Made by a program: the position numbers and the translations under genes | Notes under the pieces: model-generated | Seen by the model: only the letters and a program-made list of their open reading frames with translations | What the model was told of the DNA's origin: nothing | Databases searched by the model: none | Origin: Bacteroidales bacterium | Lineage (GTDB): Bacteria; Bacteroidota; Bacteroidia; Bacteroidales; ML635J-15 | Assembly (NCBI GenBank): GCA_031275085.1 | Contig: JAISPG010000060.1 | Span: 25,531 to 89,530, forward strand | Length of the DNA stretch: 64,000 nucleotides | Direction: 5' to 3' | Shown here: positions 7,382 through 19,949 of the stretch, one piece after another | Numbering within the stretch: the first letter of the stretch is position 1 | Layout of the letters: each line of letters opens with the position of its first letter

Positions 7382-10300
7382 ATGACTGTTAATAAAAAGG
7401 AAAGAATAAATTTCTCAACCACAAAAAATCAGTTAGAGTATCCTGATTTTTTAGAAATTCAAATAAAATCATTTCAAGAATTTTTCCAGCTGGATTCCAC
7501 AGCAGAACAAAGAAAATCAGAAGGATTATACAAAGTTTTTCAGGAAAATTTTCCAATTACGGACACTAGGAACAATTTTGTGCTGGAATTTCTAGATTAT
7601 TCATTGGATCCTCCACGTTATAGTATTGAACAATGTATAGAAAGAGGTTTAACTTATAGTGTTCCGCTAAAGGCAAAATTAAAGCTGTATTGTACTGATA
7701 CCGAGCACGAAGATTTTGAAACATCAGTTCAGGATGTTTGGTTAGGCACAGTTCCTTACATGACTCCAAGCGGCACTTTTGTAATAAATGGTGCTGAAAG
7801 AGTCGTTGTATCACAGTTACACAGATCGCCTGGAGTATTCTTTAGTCAGACAATCCATACTAACGGAACAAAACTTTATTCTGCAAGAATAATTCCTTTT
7901 AAAGGATCTTGGATAGAGTTTGCAACTGACATAAACTCAGTTATGTATGCCTATATCGACAGAAAGAAAAAATCTCCGGTAACAACATTATTGCGAGCTA
8001 TAGGCTTTGAAAGTGATAAAGATATTCTCGAAATTTTTGACCTTGCCGACGAAATAAAAGTTTCAAAAACAGCTTTGAAAAAAATAGTTGGTCGTCGACT
8101 GGCTGCAAGAGTATTGAAAACCTGGATAGAAGATTTTGTTGATGAAGATACTGCCGAAGTTGTTTCAATTGAACGTAATGAAGTCGTTATTGATCGGGAA
8201 ACAATAATTGATAATCATCATATTGATCTTATTCTCGAATCGGGCGCTAAAACAGTTTTATTACATAAGGAAAATCAAAAAATCTCGGATTATGCAATAA
8301 TCTATAATACTTTACAAAAAGATGCATGTAATTCCGAAAAAGAAGCTGTTGTACATATTTACCGTCAGTTGCGTAATAGTGAACCACCTGATGAAGCAAC
8401 AGCCAGAGATGTCATAGATAAATTATTCTTCTCAGACAAAAGATATGATCTTGGTGATGTGGGAAGATACAGAATAAATAATAAACTAGGATTGGATATT
8501 GATCCTGAAATAAAAGTATTAACAAAAGAAGATATCATCGCGATAATAAAATATCTGATTGAATTAATAAATTCGAAAGCAGATGTTGATGATATCGACC
8601 ATTTGAGTAATAGACGTGTACGTACGGTAGGAGAACAATTAGCAAACCAGTTCAGTGTTGGTTTGGCACGTATGGCACGTACTATAAGAGAAAGAATGAA
8701 TGTCAGGGATAATGAAGTATTTCATCCTTTGGACCTTATTAATTCAAAGACCTTATCCTCTGTAATAAATTCATTCTTTGGAACAAACCAGTTATCTCAG
8801 TTTATGGATCAGATAAATCCGATTGCTGAAATAACACATAAAAGAAGAATGTCAGCATTAGGTCCTGGCGGACTTTCCAGAGAAAGAGCAGGATTTGAGG
8901 TTCGTGACGTTCACTTTACACACTATGGACGCTTGTGTCCGATTGAAACTCCGGAAGGTCCTAATATTGGACTTATTTCTTCATTATGTGTATATGCAAA
9001 AGTTAATACTCTTGGTTTTATTGAAACTCCTTATCGTAGAGTTTCAGATAAAAAAGTAGCACTTAATGATATCGTATATTTAAGTGCAGAGGAAGAAGAT
9101 TCTAGGATTATTGCACAGGCAAATGCAAAAATTGACGAAGATGGAAATTTTTTGAATCCAAGAGTCAGAGCACGCGATAATGGAGATTATATTGTTATTG
9201 AACCGGATAGATTAGAGCTGATGGATGTTGCTCCTAATCAGATCGCTTCAATTGCAGCTTCTTTGATCCCATTTTTAGAGCATGATGATGCAAACCGTGC
9301 ATTAATGGGCTCTAACATGATGCGCCAGGCTGTACCATTATTAAAACCTGAAGCTCCTATAGTAGGAACAGGAATTGAACATATGGTTGCCAAAGATTCA
9401 AGGATTTTATTGGTTGCAGAAGGAGATGGAGTTGTAGAATATGTTGATGCTGAAAAAATAATTGTCAGGTATGAAAGAAGCGAAGAAGAAAAATTCATAA
9501 GTTTTACTGATGATGCAAAAACATATTATGTACCTAAATTTCAGAAAACAAATCAAAATACATGTGTAAACCTCAAGCCCATTGTAACTAAAGGAGAAAA
9601 AGTTACTAAAGGGACTATTCTTACAGAAGGCTATGCTACAGAAGGAGGAGAATTAGCCTTAGGTAGAAACCTTAAAGTAGCATTTATGCCATGGAAAGGA
9701 TATAATTTTGAGGACGCTATAGTAATTAGCGAAAGAATTCTCAGAGAAGACTTCTTTACATCTATTCATATTTCGGATTATCAACTTGAGATTCGTGAAA
9801 CAAAACGAGGTATGGAAGAATTAACTTCCGATATTCCGAATGTAAGCGAACAAGCAACAAAAGATCTTGATGAAAATGGTATTATAAGGATAGGTGCTTA
9901 TGTGAAGCCCGGTGATATCATGATTGGAAAGATTACTCCTAAAGGAGAAAGTGATCCGTCGCCGGAAGAAAAACTTTTAAGAGCTATTTTCGGAGATAAA
10001 GCAGGTGATGCAAAAGATGCATCATTAAAAGCTTCTCCATCTATTAATGGTGTGGTTATTGATAAAAAACTTTTCTCAAAAACAGTAAAAGACAGAAAAG
10101 TTAAAAATCAGGATAAGTTATTGTTAGAGAATCTTGATTCTCAACAACAGCAAGATACAGCAAAATTGAGAGGAATTCTTTTAGAAAAATTATTTGTTCT
10201 TGTTAATGGAAAAACTTCTCAGGGAGTAAAAGATAATTTTAATAATGATGTAATTCCAAGAGGAGTAAAATTCACTCAAAAATTATTAGCGGATCTGGAT

Positions 10301-11185
10301 TTTATAAATATTAATCCGAATAAATGGACTACAGATAAATCCCGTAATGAAACTATATCCAGCTTATTGTTCAATTATATGGTTGAACAAAAGAAAATAG
10401 ATGGTGAATATCGCCGTAAGAAACTTGATATAACAATAGGGGATGAACTTCCTTCCGGAATAATGCAATTAGCAAAAGTTTATCTTGCAAGTAAACGAAC
10501 TGTTAAAGTTGGGGATAAACTTGCCGGTCGTCATGGTAACAAGGGTATTCTGGCTAGAATTGTTCGTCAGGAAGATATGCCTTTCCTTGAAGATGGAACT
10601 CCGGTAGATATAGTGTTGAATCCGTTAGGAGTGCCTTCCCGTATGAATCTGGGACAGATTTATGAAACTGTTCTCGGTTGGGCAGGACAAGTATTGGGTT
10701 GTAAATTTGCTACTCCGATTTTTGACGGTGCAACAATAGAACAAATTAATGAATATACAGATAAAGCAGGATTACCCCGTTACGGAAAAACTTATCTTTA
10801 TGATGGCGGAACCGGACAAAAATTCGACCAACCTGCAACTGTTGGTATGATATATATGCTTAAATTAGGACATATGGTTGAGGATAAAATGCATGCACGT
10901 TCTATTGGACCTTATTCATTAATTACTCAACAACCATTAGGAGGTAAGGCACAGTTTGGTGGACAACGTTTTGGGGAAATGGAAGTATGGGCATTGGAAG
11001 CATTTGGAGCAGCTAATATCCTTCAGGAAATACTTACTGTTAAGTCTGATGATGTCGTAGGACGTGCTAAGACTTATGAAAGTATAGTAAAAGGAGAACA
11101 AATGCCTACGCCGGGAATCCCTGAATCTTTAAACGTTCTTTTACATGAATTGAGAGGACTTTGTCTGAGAGTGGATCTTGATTAA
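7382..11185 (+). CDS. rpoB: DNA-directed RNA polymerase subunit beta
   Basis: I choose ATG at 7382 (1267 aa, beginning [12 protein letters not shown]). An in-frame TTG at 7346 lies directly after the upstream hairpin and adds a non-conserved N-terminus. Conserved blocks include the rifampicin-pocket region ([20 protein letters not shown] and [11 protein letters not shown]), [23 protein letters not shown] and the C-terminal [21 protein letters not shown]. The protein forms half of the catalytic cleft. Ser (NQLSQF) and His-equivalent positions of the rifampicin cluster look wild type. rpoC follows after 30 nt. Confidence 0.98.
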   Translation: MTVNKKERINFSTTKNQLEYPDFLEIQIKSFQEFFQLDSTAEQRKSEGLYKVFQENFPITDTRNNFVLEFLDYSLDPPRYSIEQCIERGLTYSVPLKAKLKLYCTDTEHEDFETSVQDVWLGTVPYMTPSGTFVINGAERVVVSQLHRSPGVFFSQTIHTNGTKLYSARIIPFKGSWIEFATDINSVMYAYIDRKKKSPVTTLLRAIGFESDKDILEIFDLADEIKVSKTALKKIVGRRLAARVLKTWIEDFVDEDTAEVVSIERNEVVIDRETIIDNHHIDLILESGAKTVLLHKENQKISDYAIIYNTLQKDACNSEKEAVVHIYRQLRNSEPPDEATARDVIDKLFFSDKRYDLGDVGRYRINNKLGLDIDPEIKVLTKEDIIAIIKYLIELINSKADVDDIDHLSNRRVRTVGEQLANQFSVGLARMARTIRERMNVRDNEVFHPLDLINSKTLSSVINSFFGTNQLSQFMDQINPIAEITHKRRMSALGPGGLSRERAGFEVRDVHFTHYGRLCPIETPEGPNIGLISSLCVYAKVNTLGFIETPYRRVSDKKVALNDIVYLSAEEEDSRIIAQANAKIDEDGNFLNPRVRARDNGDYIVIEPDRLELMDVAPNQIASIAASLIPFLEHDDANRALMGSNMMRQAVPLLKPEAPIVGTGIEHMVAKDSRILLVAEGDGVVEYVDAEKIIVRYERSEEEKFISFTDDAKTYYVPKFQKTNQNTCVNLKPIVTKGEKVTKGTILTEGYATEGGELALGRNLKVAFMPWKGYNFEDAIVISERILREDFFTSIHISDYQLEIRETKRGMEELTSDIPNVSEQATKDLDENGIIRIGAYVKPGDIMIGKITPKGESDPSPEEKLLRAIFGDKAGDAKDASLKASPSINGVVIDKKLFSKTVKDRKVKNQDKLLLENLDSQQQQDTAKLRGILLEKLFVLVNGKTSQGVKDNFNNDVIPRGVKFTQKLLADLDFININPNKWTTDKSRNETISSLLFNYMVEQKKIDGEYRRKKLDITIGDELPSGIMQLAKVYLASKRTVKVGDKLAGRHGNKGILARIVRQEDMPFLEDGTPVDIVLNPLGVPSRMNLGQIYETVLGWAGQVLGCKFATPIFDGATIEQINEYTDKAGLPRYGKTYLYDGGTGQKFDQPATVGMIYMLKLGHMVEDKMHARSIGPYSLITQQPLGGKAQFGGQRFGEMEVWALEAFGAANILQEILTVKSDDVVGRAKTYESIVKGEQMPTPGIPESLNVLLHELRGLCLRVDLD

Positions 11186-11215
11186 TAATAAAAAAATAAA
11201 TAAATAGCTAATAAT

Positions 11216-14200
11216 ATGGCTTTTAGAAAAGATAATAAATTAAAAACAAATTTTTCCCGTATTACAATAAGTTTGGCTTCTCCGGAAGAAATTCAGGATA
11301 TATCAAGCGGAGAAGTAACAAAACCGGAAACAATAAATTATCGTACATATAAACCTGAAAGAGACGGTTTATTTTGCGAAAGGATTTTCGGTCCGGTTAA
11401 AGACTATGAATGTCATTGCGGTAAATATAAACGCATAAGATATAAAGGTATTGTTTGCGACAGATGTGGTGTTGAAGTTGCTGAAAAGAAAGTACGTAGA
11501 GAAAGGATGGGACATATAAAACTGGAAGTTCCTGTTGCTCATATCTGGTACTTTAAAACTCTTCCTAATAAAATAGGATATTTGTTAGGATTACCGGCAA
11601 AAAAACTTGACTCTATAATCTATTATGAAAGATATGTTGTAATTCAACCGGGAGTAAAAGCTGTTGATGGTATTCAGGAATTAGATTTTTTAACTGAGGA
11701 TGAATATCTCGAAATATTAGAATCACTTCCAAGAGAAAATCAGCTATTGGAAGATTCCGACCCGAATAAATTTGTGGCAAAAATGGGAGCTGAGGCTGTC
11801 TACGATTTACTTCAGCGTATAGATTTAGATACATTATCTTATGACCTTAGAGATAAGGCAAGCAAAGAAACATCTCAACAACGTAAAAGTGAAGCACTTA
11901 AACGGTTAAGTGTTGTGGAAGCTTTTAGATTATCTAAAGATAAAAACAAGCCGGAATGGATGATAATAAAAATAGTTCCGGTTATTCCTCCGGAATTAAG
12001 ACCATTAGTTCCGCTTGATGGAGGTCGTTTTGCAACATCAGACCTTAATGACTTATATCGTAGAGTTATAATTAGGAATAATCGTTTGAAACGATTGTTG
12101 GAAATTAAAGCTCCGGAAGTTATTTTACGTAATGAAAAACGTATGCTTCAGGAGGCAATAGATTCTTTGTTTGATAATTCAAGAAAATCAAATGCCGTTA
12201 AAACGGATGCTAATAGACCGCTTAAATCATTAAGCGACAGTTTAAAAGGAAAACAAGGTCGTTTCCGTCAGAATTTGCTTGGTAAACGTGTCGATTTTTC
12301 CGCACGTTCTGTTATTGTTGTAGGGCCTGAACTTAAAATGCATGAATGTGGTATTCCGAAGGATATGGCTGCTGAATTATATAAACCTTTTATTATTCGT
12401 AAATTAACTGAAAGGGGTATTGTTAAGACAGTTAAATCAGCAAAGAAAATTGTTGAAAGAAAAGAACCTATTATTTGGGATATTCTGGAAAATGTATTAA
12501 AAGGACACCCAATATTACTTAATCGTGCTCCTACTCTTCACCGCCTTGGTATTCAGGCATTTCAGCCAAAACTTATAGAGGGTAAGGCTATTCAGTTACA
12601 TCCACTTGTATGTACGGCTTTCAATGCCGACTTTGACGGTGACCAGATGGCTGTACATTTACCATTGGGTAATGCGGCTATTTTAGAAGCACAAGTTTTA
12701 ATGCTTGCATCACATAATATTCTTAATCCTGCTAATGGTGCTCCGATTACTGTTCCTTCACAGGATATGGTTCTTGGTTTATATTATATGACCAAGGAAA
12801 GAAAAGGTGCAAAAGGAGAAGGACAGAAATTTTATTCTCCTGAAGAAGTTATTATTGCCCATAATGAAGGAAAACTTAGCCTTCATGCACCTATCGAAGT
12901 TAGGACACAAGATATAAACGAGAGCGGTGAGATAGAAACCAGGATGATTTCTACTACTACAGGAAGAGTTTTATTCAACCAGATCGTTCCGAAAGAATAT
13001 GGATACATTAATGAACTTTTGACAAAAAAATCTCTTCGTGATATTATAGGAAATCTTGTTGGAAAATGTGGTACTGCAGTTACTGCAAAATTCCTTGATG
13101 ACATAAAAGATTTAGGCTACAGTAATGCCTTCGTCGGAGGTTTGTCTTTCAACCTGGACGATGTTATTGTTCCGGAAGAAAAACAGGATTTGATTCAGGA
13201 AGGGTATGAACAGGTTGAAGAGATCATGTTCAATTATAACAATGGGTTCATTACTGACAATGAAAGATATAATCAGGTAATTGATGTGTGGACTAATATC
13301 AATGCTCGTTTGAGTATTGAAGTTATGCGAAAACTTTCTACTGATGATCAGGGATTTAATGCTGTATATATGATGCTTGATTCCGGAGCAAGGGGGTCAA
13401 AAGAACAGATCAGTCAGCTTTGCGGTATGAGAGGTCTTATGGCAAAACCTCAGAAATCAGGTGTTGCAACCAGTGAAATTATTGAAAACCCGATTCTTTC
13501 TAACTTTAAAGAAGGTTTGTCGATTCTTGAGTACTTTATTTCTACACACGGTGCCCGTAAAGGGTTAGCTGATACCGCTCTTAAAACTGCCGATGCAGGT
13601 TACTTGACAAGGCGTTTGGTTGACGTTGCTCAGGATGTTATCATTACTGAAGAAGATTGTGGAACATTAAGAGGATTGGTAGCTACAGAATTAAAGAAAA
13701 ATGATGAAGAAGTAATTGAATCATTATATGAAAAAATACTAGGTAGAACCAGTGTTCATGATATATATCATCCGCAAACAGAAGAATTAATCGTTTCATC
13801 TGGTGAAGAAATAACAGAAAGAATAGCAAAAATAATTGAAGATTCTCCAATAGAAAAAGTTGAGATTCGTTCAGTATTAACCTGTGAATCCCGTAAAGGA
13901 GTATGTGCAAAATGTTACGGACGTAATCTTGCTACCAGAAGAATGATACAAAAAGGAGAAGCCGTTGGTGTCATTGCTGCACAATCAATCGGTGAACCGG
14001 GTACTCAGCTTACTCTTAGAACATTCCATATGGGGGGGGTTGCAGGTAATATTGCAAGTGAATCCTCAATTACGGCAAAATACGATGGTGTCCTGGAAAT
14101 TGAAGAATTACGTACGGTTAGTCATGAAGAATCAGATGGAAGTTTTGTTGATATTGTAATTACACGTATGGCTGAAATGAAAATTTTAGACTCTAATACA

Positions 14201-15481
14201 AAAATTCCGTTAGTTCATAAACCTATACCTTATGGTTCCAAATTATATTTTAAAAATGGCGATATTGTTAAAAAAGGCGATAAAATATGTGATTGGGACC
14301 TTTATAACATTGTAATTATTTCTGAATTTTCAGGAAAACTTATGTTTGAAGATGTTATTGAAGGTATTAATTATAAAGAAGAACTTGCCATTCAAACAGG
14401 TTTTACCGAAAAAATAATAATCGAAACAAAAGACAAATCGAAAATTCCTGTAGCTAAGATTATTGGTAAAAACAAGGAAGTTCTTGCAACTTATAACCTG
14501 CCTGTTGGAGCTCGTTTGATAAAAGATGAGAAAGAAGACATCAAGGCTGGTGATATTCTGATAAAAATGCCTAGAATTGTTGGTAAAGGTGGTGATATTA
14601 CCGGAGGTCTGCCTCGTGTAACCGAATTATTCGAAGCGCGTAACCCTTCTAATCCTGCAATTGTTTCTGAAATTGATGGTGAAGTAACATTTGGAAAAAT
14701 TAAAAGAGGTAACCGTGAAATTGAAATAAAATCTAAAGAAGGTAATATTAAAAAATATCTTGTTCCACTTTCAAAACAAATTCTTGTTCAACAGAACGAT
14801 TATATAAAAGCAGGAACACCATTGATTGACGGAGCGATTACTCCTTCAGATATTTTAGCAATTAAAGGGCCTACAGAAGTTCAGGAATATCTTGTTAATG
14901 AAATACAGGATGTATATCGTTTACAAGGTGTGAAAATAAATGATAAACATTTTGAATGTATTGTTAGGCAGATGATGAGAAAAGTAGTGGTTGAAGAACC
15001 TGGTGATACTCAATTTTTGGAAAAACAAGTTGTTGATAAATGGGAATTCAGAGAAGAAAATGACAGAGTATTTGATAAAAAAGTGGTTATCGATGCAGGA
15101 GATTCAACTAATTTCCATCCCGGACAAATGATATCATACCGTCGTTTAAGAGATGAAAATTCAATGCTTAAACGTAAAGACCTGAGATTAGTAGAAGTTA
15201 GAGACGCTCTTCCTGCTACTTCAAGTCAGATACTTCAGGGAATTACAAGAGCTGCTCTTCAGACTAACAGTTTTATGTCGGCAGCTTCATTCCAGGAAAC
15301 AACTAAAGTGCTTAATGAAGCAGCTATCAGAGCAAAAGTTGATGACCTTGAAGGATTGAAAGAAAATGTGATTGTAGGTCATTTAATTCCTGCCGGTACC
15401 GGACAACGTGAATTTCAGAAAATTAAAGTTGCCGGTAAAAGTGATATAGAAAGATTACAGAAAAAAATAACTGCTGAATAA
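11216..15481 (+). CDS. rpoC: DNA-directed RNA polymerase subunit beta'
   Basis: 1421 residues. The N-terminal zinc ribbon ([20 protein letters not shown]), the catalytic [12 protein letters not shown] motif that binds the active-site Mg2+, the bridge/trigger region ([25 protein letters not shown]) and the second zinc site ([13 protein letters not shown]) are intact. Length agrees with Bacteroidetes beta'. The next gene starts 7 nt after its stop. Confidence 0.98.
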   Translation: MAFRKDNKLKTNFSRITISLASPEEIQDISSGEVTKPETINYRTYKPERDGLFCERIFGPVKDYECHCGKYKRIRYKGIVCDRCGVEVAEKKVRRERMGHIKLEVPVAHIWYFKTLPNKIGYLLGLPAKKLDSIIYYERYVVIQPGVKAVDGIQELDFLTEDEYLEILESLPRENQLLEDSDPNKFVAKMGAEAVYDLLQRIDLDTLSYDLRDKASKETSQQRKSEALKRLSVVEAFRLSKDKNKPEWMIIKIVPVIPPELRPLVPLDGGRFATSDLNDLYRRVIIRNNRLKRLLEIKAPEVILRNEKRMLQEAIDSLFDNSRKSNAVKTDANRPLKSLSDSLKGKQGRFRQNLLGKRVDFSARSVIVVGPELKMHECGIPKDMAAELYKPFIIRKLTERGIVKTVKSAKKIVERKEPIIWDILENVLKGHPILLNRAPTLHRLGIQAFQPKLIEGKAIQLHPLVCTAFNADFDGDQMAVHLPLGNAAILEAQVLMLASHNILNPANGAPITVPSQDMVLGLYYMTKERKGAKGEGQKFYSPEEVIIAHNEGKLSLHAPIEVRTQDINESGEIETRMISTTTGRVLFNQIVPKEYGYINELLTKKSLRDIIGNLVGKCGTAVTAKFLDDIKDLGYSNAFVGGLSFNLDDVIVPEEKQDLIQEGYEQVEEIMFNYNNGFITDNERYNQVIDVWTNINARLSIEVMRKLSTDDQGFNAVYMMLDSGARGSKEQISQLCGMRGLMAKPQKSGVATSEIIENPILSNFKEGLSILEYFISTHGARKGLADTALKTADAGYLTRRLVDVAQDVIITEEDCGTLRGLVATELKKNDEEVIESLYEKILGRTSVHDIYHPQTEELIVSSGEEITERIAKIIEDSPIEKVEIRSVLTCESRKGVCAKCYGRNLATRRMIQKGEAVGVIAAQSIGEPGTQLTLRTFHMGGVAGNIASESSITAKYDGVLEIEELRTVSHEESDGSFVDIVITRMAEMKILDSNTKIPLVHKPIPYGSKLYFKNGDIVKKGDKICDWDLYNIVIISEFSGKLMFEDVIEGINYKEELAIQTGFTEKIIIETKDKSKIPVAKIIGKNKEVLATYNLPVGARLIKDEKEDIKAGDILIKMPRIVGKGGDITGGLPRVTELFEARNPSNPAIVSEIDGEVTFGKIKRGNREIEIKSKEGNIKKYLVPLSKQILVQQNDYIKAGTPLIDGAITPSDILAIKGPTEVQEYLVNEIQDVYRLQGVKINDKHFECIVRQMMRKVVVEEPGDTQFLEKQVVDKWEFREENDRVFDKKVVIDAGDSTNFHPGQMISYRRLRDENSMLKRKDLRLVEVRDALPATSSQILQGITRAALQTNSFMSAASFQETTKVLNEAAIRAKVDDLEGLKENVIVGHLIPAGTGQREFQKIKVAGKSDIERLQKKITAE

Positions 15482-15488
15482 TACAGAT

Positions 15489-15815
15489 ATGAGTGATAAC
15501 AATAAGAATAATACAAATCAGATCAATATTGAATTAACTGAAGACACTGGTCAGGGAGCATACGCAAACCTGGCTGTGATAACACATTCAACTTCAGAAT
15601 TTATACTTGATTTTGTAAGAATCATGCCTGGTTTACCAAAGGCAAAAGTTCAGTCGAGAATTATACTTACTCCTGAGCATGCAAAAAGATTAATGGCAGC
15701 ATTACAGGATAATATTGTAAAATACGAATCGGTAAACGGAACAATTAAGGTAAATAACAGAGGAAATAATCCTCCCATACCTATGAATTTTGGTGGACCT
15801 ACTGCTCAGGCATAA
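15489..15815 (+). CDS. DUF3467 family protein, last gene of the rpoBC operon
   Basis: The 108-residue protein has a compact beta-rich core (GAYANLAVITHSTSEFILDFVRIMPG) and a helix with LTPEHAKRLMAALQDNI, the DUF3467 signature. Its C-terminus is rich in Asn, Pro and Gly and probably flexible. The function is not known to me. The 7-nt spacing to rpoC and the strong terminator just downstream show that it is made with RNA polymerase. This location is common in Bacteroidetes, which suggests a transcription- or translation-related role, but that is inference. Confidence 0.85.
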   Translation: MSDNNKNNTNQINIELTEDTGQGAYANLAVITHSTSEFILDFVRIMPGLPKAKVQSRIILTPEHAKRLMAALQDNIVKYESVNGTIKVNNRGNNPPIPMNFGGPTAQA

Positions 15816-15948
15816 ATAGTATTAAGTTAATTTAATATCTAAAGTAATGCACTGAAAGGTAGTTGATGATTATTTTATAATTGATTTATTAAATCGGATA
15901 GAGTATAAATTTGATAGTGATCATCTTTATCAGAAATTAATACATATA

Positions 15949-15985
15949 TTAAAAAAGACAGCTTTTAAAAAGTTGTCTTTTTTAA
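15949..15985 (+). terminator. intrinsic terminator of the rpo super-operon
   Basis: A 16-bp stem (15949-15964 with 15970-15985, one G-T pair) with a 5-nt loop and a T-run within the 3' arm. The rest of the 423-nt gap (15816-16238) holds no frame of note, only AT-rich sequence and the promoter of the next gene. Confidence 0.8.
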
Positions 15986-16189
15986 TATAGCTCAAAATAA
16001 TATATTCCCGGGTTTTAAAACTTGACAATTTTTTATATAAATATATTCTAATATTTAATAATTAACATATATATTTAAGCATAAAACAAAGTTGAAACTA
16101 TTTTTGTTAGTTATTTGTTTATAATAATGTGAAGAGTTTTTAAATTCAATTATTTAAAAAACAATTAATTTATTTTTCATATTTTGTAA

Positions 16190-16219
16190 TTGAAACATTA
16201 AATAAAAAATATACTTTTG
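16190..16219 (+). promoter_or_regulatory. promoter of the YitT-like gene
   Basis: TTG at 16190-16192, 19-nt spacer, TACTTTTG at 16212-16219, about 20 nt before the ATG. Confidence 0.65.
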
Positions 16220-16238
16220 CAGGCTTAAAATAAAAAAA

Positions 16239-17132
16239 ATGGTAAAATTGAAAAAAATAAAAAAGGAAGATTTATTTAATACCATTCAAAACTATTTTTT
16301 TATAGTTGTAGGTTTGTTTATATATGCATTTGGCTGGTCGGCTTTTATAATACCTTCTCACTTAACCGGAGGTGGTGTTGCGGGATTATCGACAATTCTT
16401 CATTTTGCATTCGGGACTCCGATCGGGATGATGAACCTTATTATAAATGGGATTTTGATAGCTGTTGCATTTAAAATACTCGGACCACGTTTCATTATAA
16501 AAACAATAATATGTACTGTACTTGTTTCAGTATTTTTTGATGTTCTGACTCCACAGTTCCCGGAACCTTTGATCAAAGATAATTTATTGACCTGCACACT
16601 TTTGGGTGGAGCATTATCAGCAATAGGTATCGGTTTGGTCATTACTAACGGAGGAAACTCCGGAGGGACGGATATCATTGTACTTATGATAAGTAAATAT
16701 CGAAATATTTCCTATGGAAAAACATCAATGATGATCAATATAATAATTATTGCTCTTCTGATTTTAGTCGAAAAAGATATTGAAAAATTATTATATAGTT
16801 ATCTTAATATGATTATAGGAACAACAATGTCTGATCTTGTTATAGGTGGGTTCAGGCAGTCGTTCCAGATTATGGTCTTTTCTCCTTCAAATGATAAAAT
16901 TGCAGAAAGGATAAGTAAAGAAGCAGGACGTGGTGTCACAATACTTAAAGGATACGGATGGTTTACTCAAAAAGAACAGGATGTTTTAGTTACGATGTTA
17001 CACAGAACAGAAAAATATGCTGTTATGCGGATAATTAAACAAGAAGACCCGAATGCTTTTGTTTCAGTATCTAAAGTTCAGGGTGTTTTCGGAAAGAATT
17101 TTGAAGAACTTAAAATATCATCGAAAAAATAG
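16239..17132 (+). CDS. YitT family membrane protein (DUF161/DUF2179)
   Basis: 297 residues. The N-terminal two thirds hold five or six hydrophobic helices with the glycine-rich segments typical of YitT proteins (SHLTGGGVAGLSTI; NGGNSGGTDIIVLMI). The last ~90 residues form a cytoplasmic DUF2179 domain (GRGVTILKGYGWFTQKEQDVL). The transported substrate of the family is not established. It has its own promoter after the rpo terminator and appears to be a single-gene unit. Confidence 0.85.
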   Translation: MVKLKKIKKEDLFNTIQNYFFIVVGLFIYAFGWSAFIIPSHLTGGGVAGLSTILHFAFGTPIGMMNLIINGILIAVAFKILGPRFIIKTIICTVLVSVFFDVLTPQFPEPLIKDNLLTCTLLGGALSAIGIGLVITNGGNSGGTDIIVLMISKYRNISYGKTSMMINIIIIALLILVEKDIEKLLYSYLNMIIGTTMSDLVIGGFRQSFQIMVFSPSNDKIAERISKEAGRGVTILKGYGWFTQKEQDVLVTMLHRTEKYAVMRIIKQEDPNAFVSVSKVQGVFGKNFEELKISSKK

Positions 17133-17227
17133 GTTTTAGAAAAACTTAGTTACTTACTGTTTTTTGCTGTATTTTTCAATCTTAAATTTTTAAAATATAT
17201 TTTATCTTTGTATAAAGCTTTCTATTA

Positions 17228-18403
17228 ATGCGATTATTGGTTCTAAACTATGAATACCCTCCATTAGGTGGCAGAGCTGGCGTTATTACCCGGAATATTT
17301 CAGAAAGGCTGGCAAACCGCAATAATAAAATTACTGTAATAACCACATGGTTTGACGGGGAACCTGAAGATATTACGGATGGCAGTTTACGTGTTATAAG
17401 ATTAAAATCAAAACGTAAATACATATTCAGGTCTGATCCGAAAGAAATGTTATCATGGATGTCGGCTTCAAAAAAGTTTCTGAGAGAACATCTAAAAACA
17501 GAAAAATATGATCTCTGTCTTGCAAACTTTGCATTGCCAGGAGGTGAAGTGGCATACAGCATGAAACTTATATACGGCTTACCTTATGTGATTTTATCGC
17601 ATGGGCATGATATTCCATGGCTTTTCCCGGAACAAATGATGTGGTACCACGCACTGACATACCATTGGATACATAAAATCTGTCTGCAATCGGAAAGAAA
17701 TTATATCCGTTCAAAAGACATGAAAGATAATATAGATTCTTTTTTAGGAAAGAAATTTTCCTCAAAAAATATGATTATAAATAATGGTTGGGACAGTAGT
17801 ATTTTCAAGCCGGATTATTCAAAGAGAAGCAGGCAATTCATTATTTTATTTCCGGGCAGACTTGTTAAGCAGAAGGAGCCTTTAATATTTTTGCAGGCCA
17901 TTAAAATTTTAAAAGATCAGATCCCTGAATTTAAAGTACATATACTGGGAGATGGATACTTAAGAAAGAAAATGGAAATTTTCGTATCCGAATCTAATTT
18001 AAATAATACTGTTATTTTTAAATCGTGGATAAGTCAAGAAGAGATGTTACATGAATACCAAACAGCATCTTTAACTGTATTGCCTTCCTTAAACGGAGAT
18101 ATGAGTATTGCTACGCTTGAAGCCATTACTTGCGGTCAATATCTGATTACAACAAAAGTGCCAAATAATAATGATCTTATTATACCAAACATTAATGGAA
18201 ACTTTATTGAAAAAAATAATCCCGGAGATATTGCAAAAAAAATATTTGATTATTATAGTGAAAAATTCAGTAATGGATATTTATTGCCTGTTGAAGAACT
18301 AGGCAAATATCATAAATTATTTGAGTGGGATAAGATAATTGACATGTATGAAGAAGACTTTGATAAAATTATCTTAGAAGCAAAACTAAAAAGAGACTTA
18401 TAA
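17228..18403 (+). CDS. glycosyltransferase family 4 (GT-B fold)
   Basis: 391 residues. The N-terminus has the GT4 start LLVLNYEYPPLGGRAGV and the acceptor-side Rossmann domain. The C-terminal half shows ILFPGRLVKQKEPLIFLQA and the donor-binding ExxxxxE-type region SLTVLPSLNGDMSIATLEAITCG. GT4 enzymes are retaining transferases for polysaccharide or glycolipid synthesis. The acceptor and sugar cannot be predicted, and no other surface-glycan genes are adjacent. A -7 element TATCTTTG (17203-17210) sits 17 nt before the ATG without an obvious -33 box. Confidence 0.85.
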   Translation: MRLLVLNYEYPPLGGRAGVITRNISERLANRNNKITVITTWFDGEPEDITDGSLRVIRLKSKRKYIFRSDPKEMLSWMSASKKFLREHLKTEKYDLCLANFALPGGEVAYSMKLIYGLPYVILSHGHDIPWLFPEQMMWYHALTYHWIHKICLQSERNYIRSKDMKDNIDSFLGKKFSSKNMIINNGWDSSIFKPDYSKRSRQFIILFPGRLVKQKEPLIFLQAIKILKDQIPEFKVHILGDGYLRKKMEIFVSESNLNNTVIFKSWISQEEMLHEYQTASLTVLPSLNGDMSIATLEAITCGQYLITTKVPNNNDLIIPNINGNFIEKNNPGDIAKKIFDYYSEKFSNGYLLPVEELGKYHKLFEWDKIIDMYEEDFDKIILEAKLKRDL

Positions 18404-18406
18404 TAT

Positions 18407-19285
18407 TTATCTGATCAAAATTCTTATACCGGCAGTAATTCTCAGATTTTGTAAATTCAGATATGCATCTTTATCTAAGTTTTGTATTTCTCCTTTTCTT
18501 TTTATACTTTTTAATTTTCCTGAATTATATGAAGCTTTAAGACCCACAGCAAAATTACTGCCCAGTTTAAAATCAACGCCCAGGTCGCCTCCAAAATATA
18601 GTGTTGATCCGGTAATTTTTATGTCACTGTTTATATATGAATAGTTATTGATATAATTAGCGCTTCCCAATCCTGCATTAAGATAAACAATCGACCATTT
18701 CGACTCATAGCGGCCGGAAACAAGTATTCCTATATTCCATAGAATAATATTGTCAGAAATGGAGCCGTTGCCTATACCTAATTCATTTCTGATAGTAGCT
18801 TCATTAGAAGAACTAAAATAACTTGCATTTAAGCCCATTCCACAGTACTTATTAAAATAATATGTGATATCACCCGAAAAATTTATCCCTTTCCTAAGTT
18901 TTTTATAATAATCGCCAAGTTCATATGGAGTTGTATTTTTTATTTCATTAAGCCTGTATCCGATTCCTGCATTTATACCTATGGATATCCATGTATAATC
19001 TTTTTCTTTTACCTGATATAATGGTGCTTCCTGTTTAATTTTATATTCCTGATATTCGTTGTCACCATAATAACCAAAAACATATTTTTTTACATCATTT
19101 GAATGAATTGAATGATCAGTAAGCTTATTTTCTGTTTTCTGTGAATAAAATATATATCCTTTATCTAGTTTTTGTATCTTACAATTTATGGAATCTCCGG
19201 ATTGTTTAATGATAAGGTCTTGTGCGTAAGATGATTGAAAAATAAATATCAACACAATAATATTAAGGAATAATTTTATTTTCAT
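18407..19285 (-). CDS. secreted or outer-membrane beta-barrel-like hypothetical protein
   Basis: 292 residues with a clean signal peptide (cut after about residue 21, SSYAQ). After a short N-terminal domain containing YxFYSQKTENK-type text, alternating beta strands run from about residue 90 to the end (GINAGIGYRL, FSGDITYYFNKYCGMGLNASYF, FGGDLGVDFKLGSNFAVGLKASY, LRITAGIRILIR). The final residue pattern suits a small outer-membrane barrel. No specific family is recognised. It converges with the GT4 gene, only 3 nt apart. Confidence 0.7.
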   Translation of the reverse strand: MKIKLFLNIIVLIFIFQSSYAQDLIIKQSGDSINCKIQKLDKGYIFYSQKTENKLTDHSIHSNDVKKYVFGYYGDNEYQEYKIKQEAPLYQVKEKDYTWISIGINAGIGYRLNEIKNTTPYELGDYYKKLRKGINFSGDITYYFNKYCGMGLNASYFSSSNEATIRNELGIGNGSISDNIILWNIGILVSGRYESKWSIVYLNAGLGSANYINNYSYINSDIKITGSTLYFGGDLGVDFKLGSNFAVGLKASYNSGKLKSIKRKGEIQNLDKDAYLNLQNLRITAGIRILIR

Positions 19286-19406
19286 TTTTCCAAATTATAT
19301 AACATAGAAACAAATATATAAAAAAGATTTATATTGAAAAATGTTACGATAATAAAAACGCTATATCTTTCACAGCAAATCCAATCAGAAAAAACATTGA
19401 GTGAAA

Positions 19407-19949
19407 TTATTCTTCCTCATCAGTTATATTTGAATAAATCAAAGTTTTCAGGCTTTGAATTATTTTAAAATTATTGAGATTTATATTTTCAAAAACTTCT
19501 TTTACATCAGAACTGCTGATTTCAAAAATTTCATCATTTCTGGCATAGGATATTTTAAATTCTACATCCTGATACTGACAAATAAAATTTGCAAAAGTTC
19601 CGGACAGATCACCCAAAGGTTGCATGTCAATATGATTTTTTCGGAAAGAACCGTAAATTTGAGTTCCTTTTCCTAATTCGGATGTTAACCTGAATTCCCC
19701 TTCTGCCAGTTCTGAATGATATTTTAAAAGAGCTATTCCCATACCGATTTTTCTTTCTTTTCTGGAAGAATAAAAAGATTCATTGATTGCTTCAAGAGTT
19801 TCTTTATCCATTCCGCAACCATTATCAGTAATTTTCACTGAAAATATATTTTCAGTATCATTATCGATAATATCGATATTTATTACAGAAGCTCCTGCCC
19901 GTATCGAATTGTGAACAATATCAATAATATGTAAATCTAATGTTTTCAA
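19407..19949 (-). CDS. HATPase_c-type ATP-binding protein (anti-sigma/histidine-kinase fold) of a hydrogenase-type regulatory trio
   Basis: 180 residues. A GHKL ATP-binding fold is shown by the N box (IVHNSIRAGA, about 11-20), the G1 box ITDNGCGM and the glycine-rich lid GMGIALLKYHSEL, followed by a ~70-residue tail without recognised motifs. There is no phosphoacceptor His domain, so it is not a full sensor kinase. The start overlaps the stop of the PHP gene by 4 bp (ATGA). ATP-binding proteins of this kind occur with PHP and DRTGG proteins next to NuoE/NuoF/HydA genes in many anaerobes. A role in hydrogenase regulation is inferred from this. Confidence 0.8.
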   Translation of the reverse strand: MKTLDLHIIDIVHNSIRAGASVINIDIIDNDTENIFSVKITDNGCGMDKETLEAINESFYSSRKERKIGMGIALLKYHSELAEGEFRLTSELGKGTQIYGSFRKNHIDMQPLGDLSGTFANFICQYQDVEFKISYARNDEIFEISSSDVKEVFENINLNNFKIIQSLKTLIYSNITDEEE

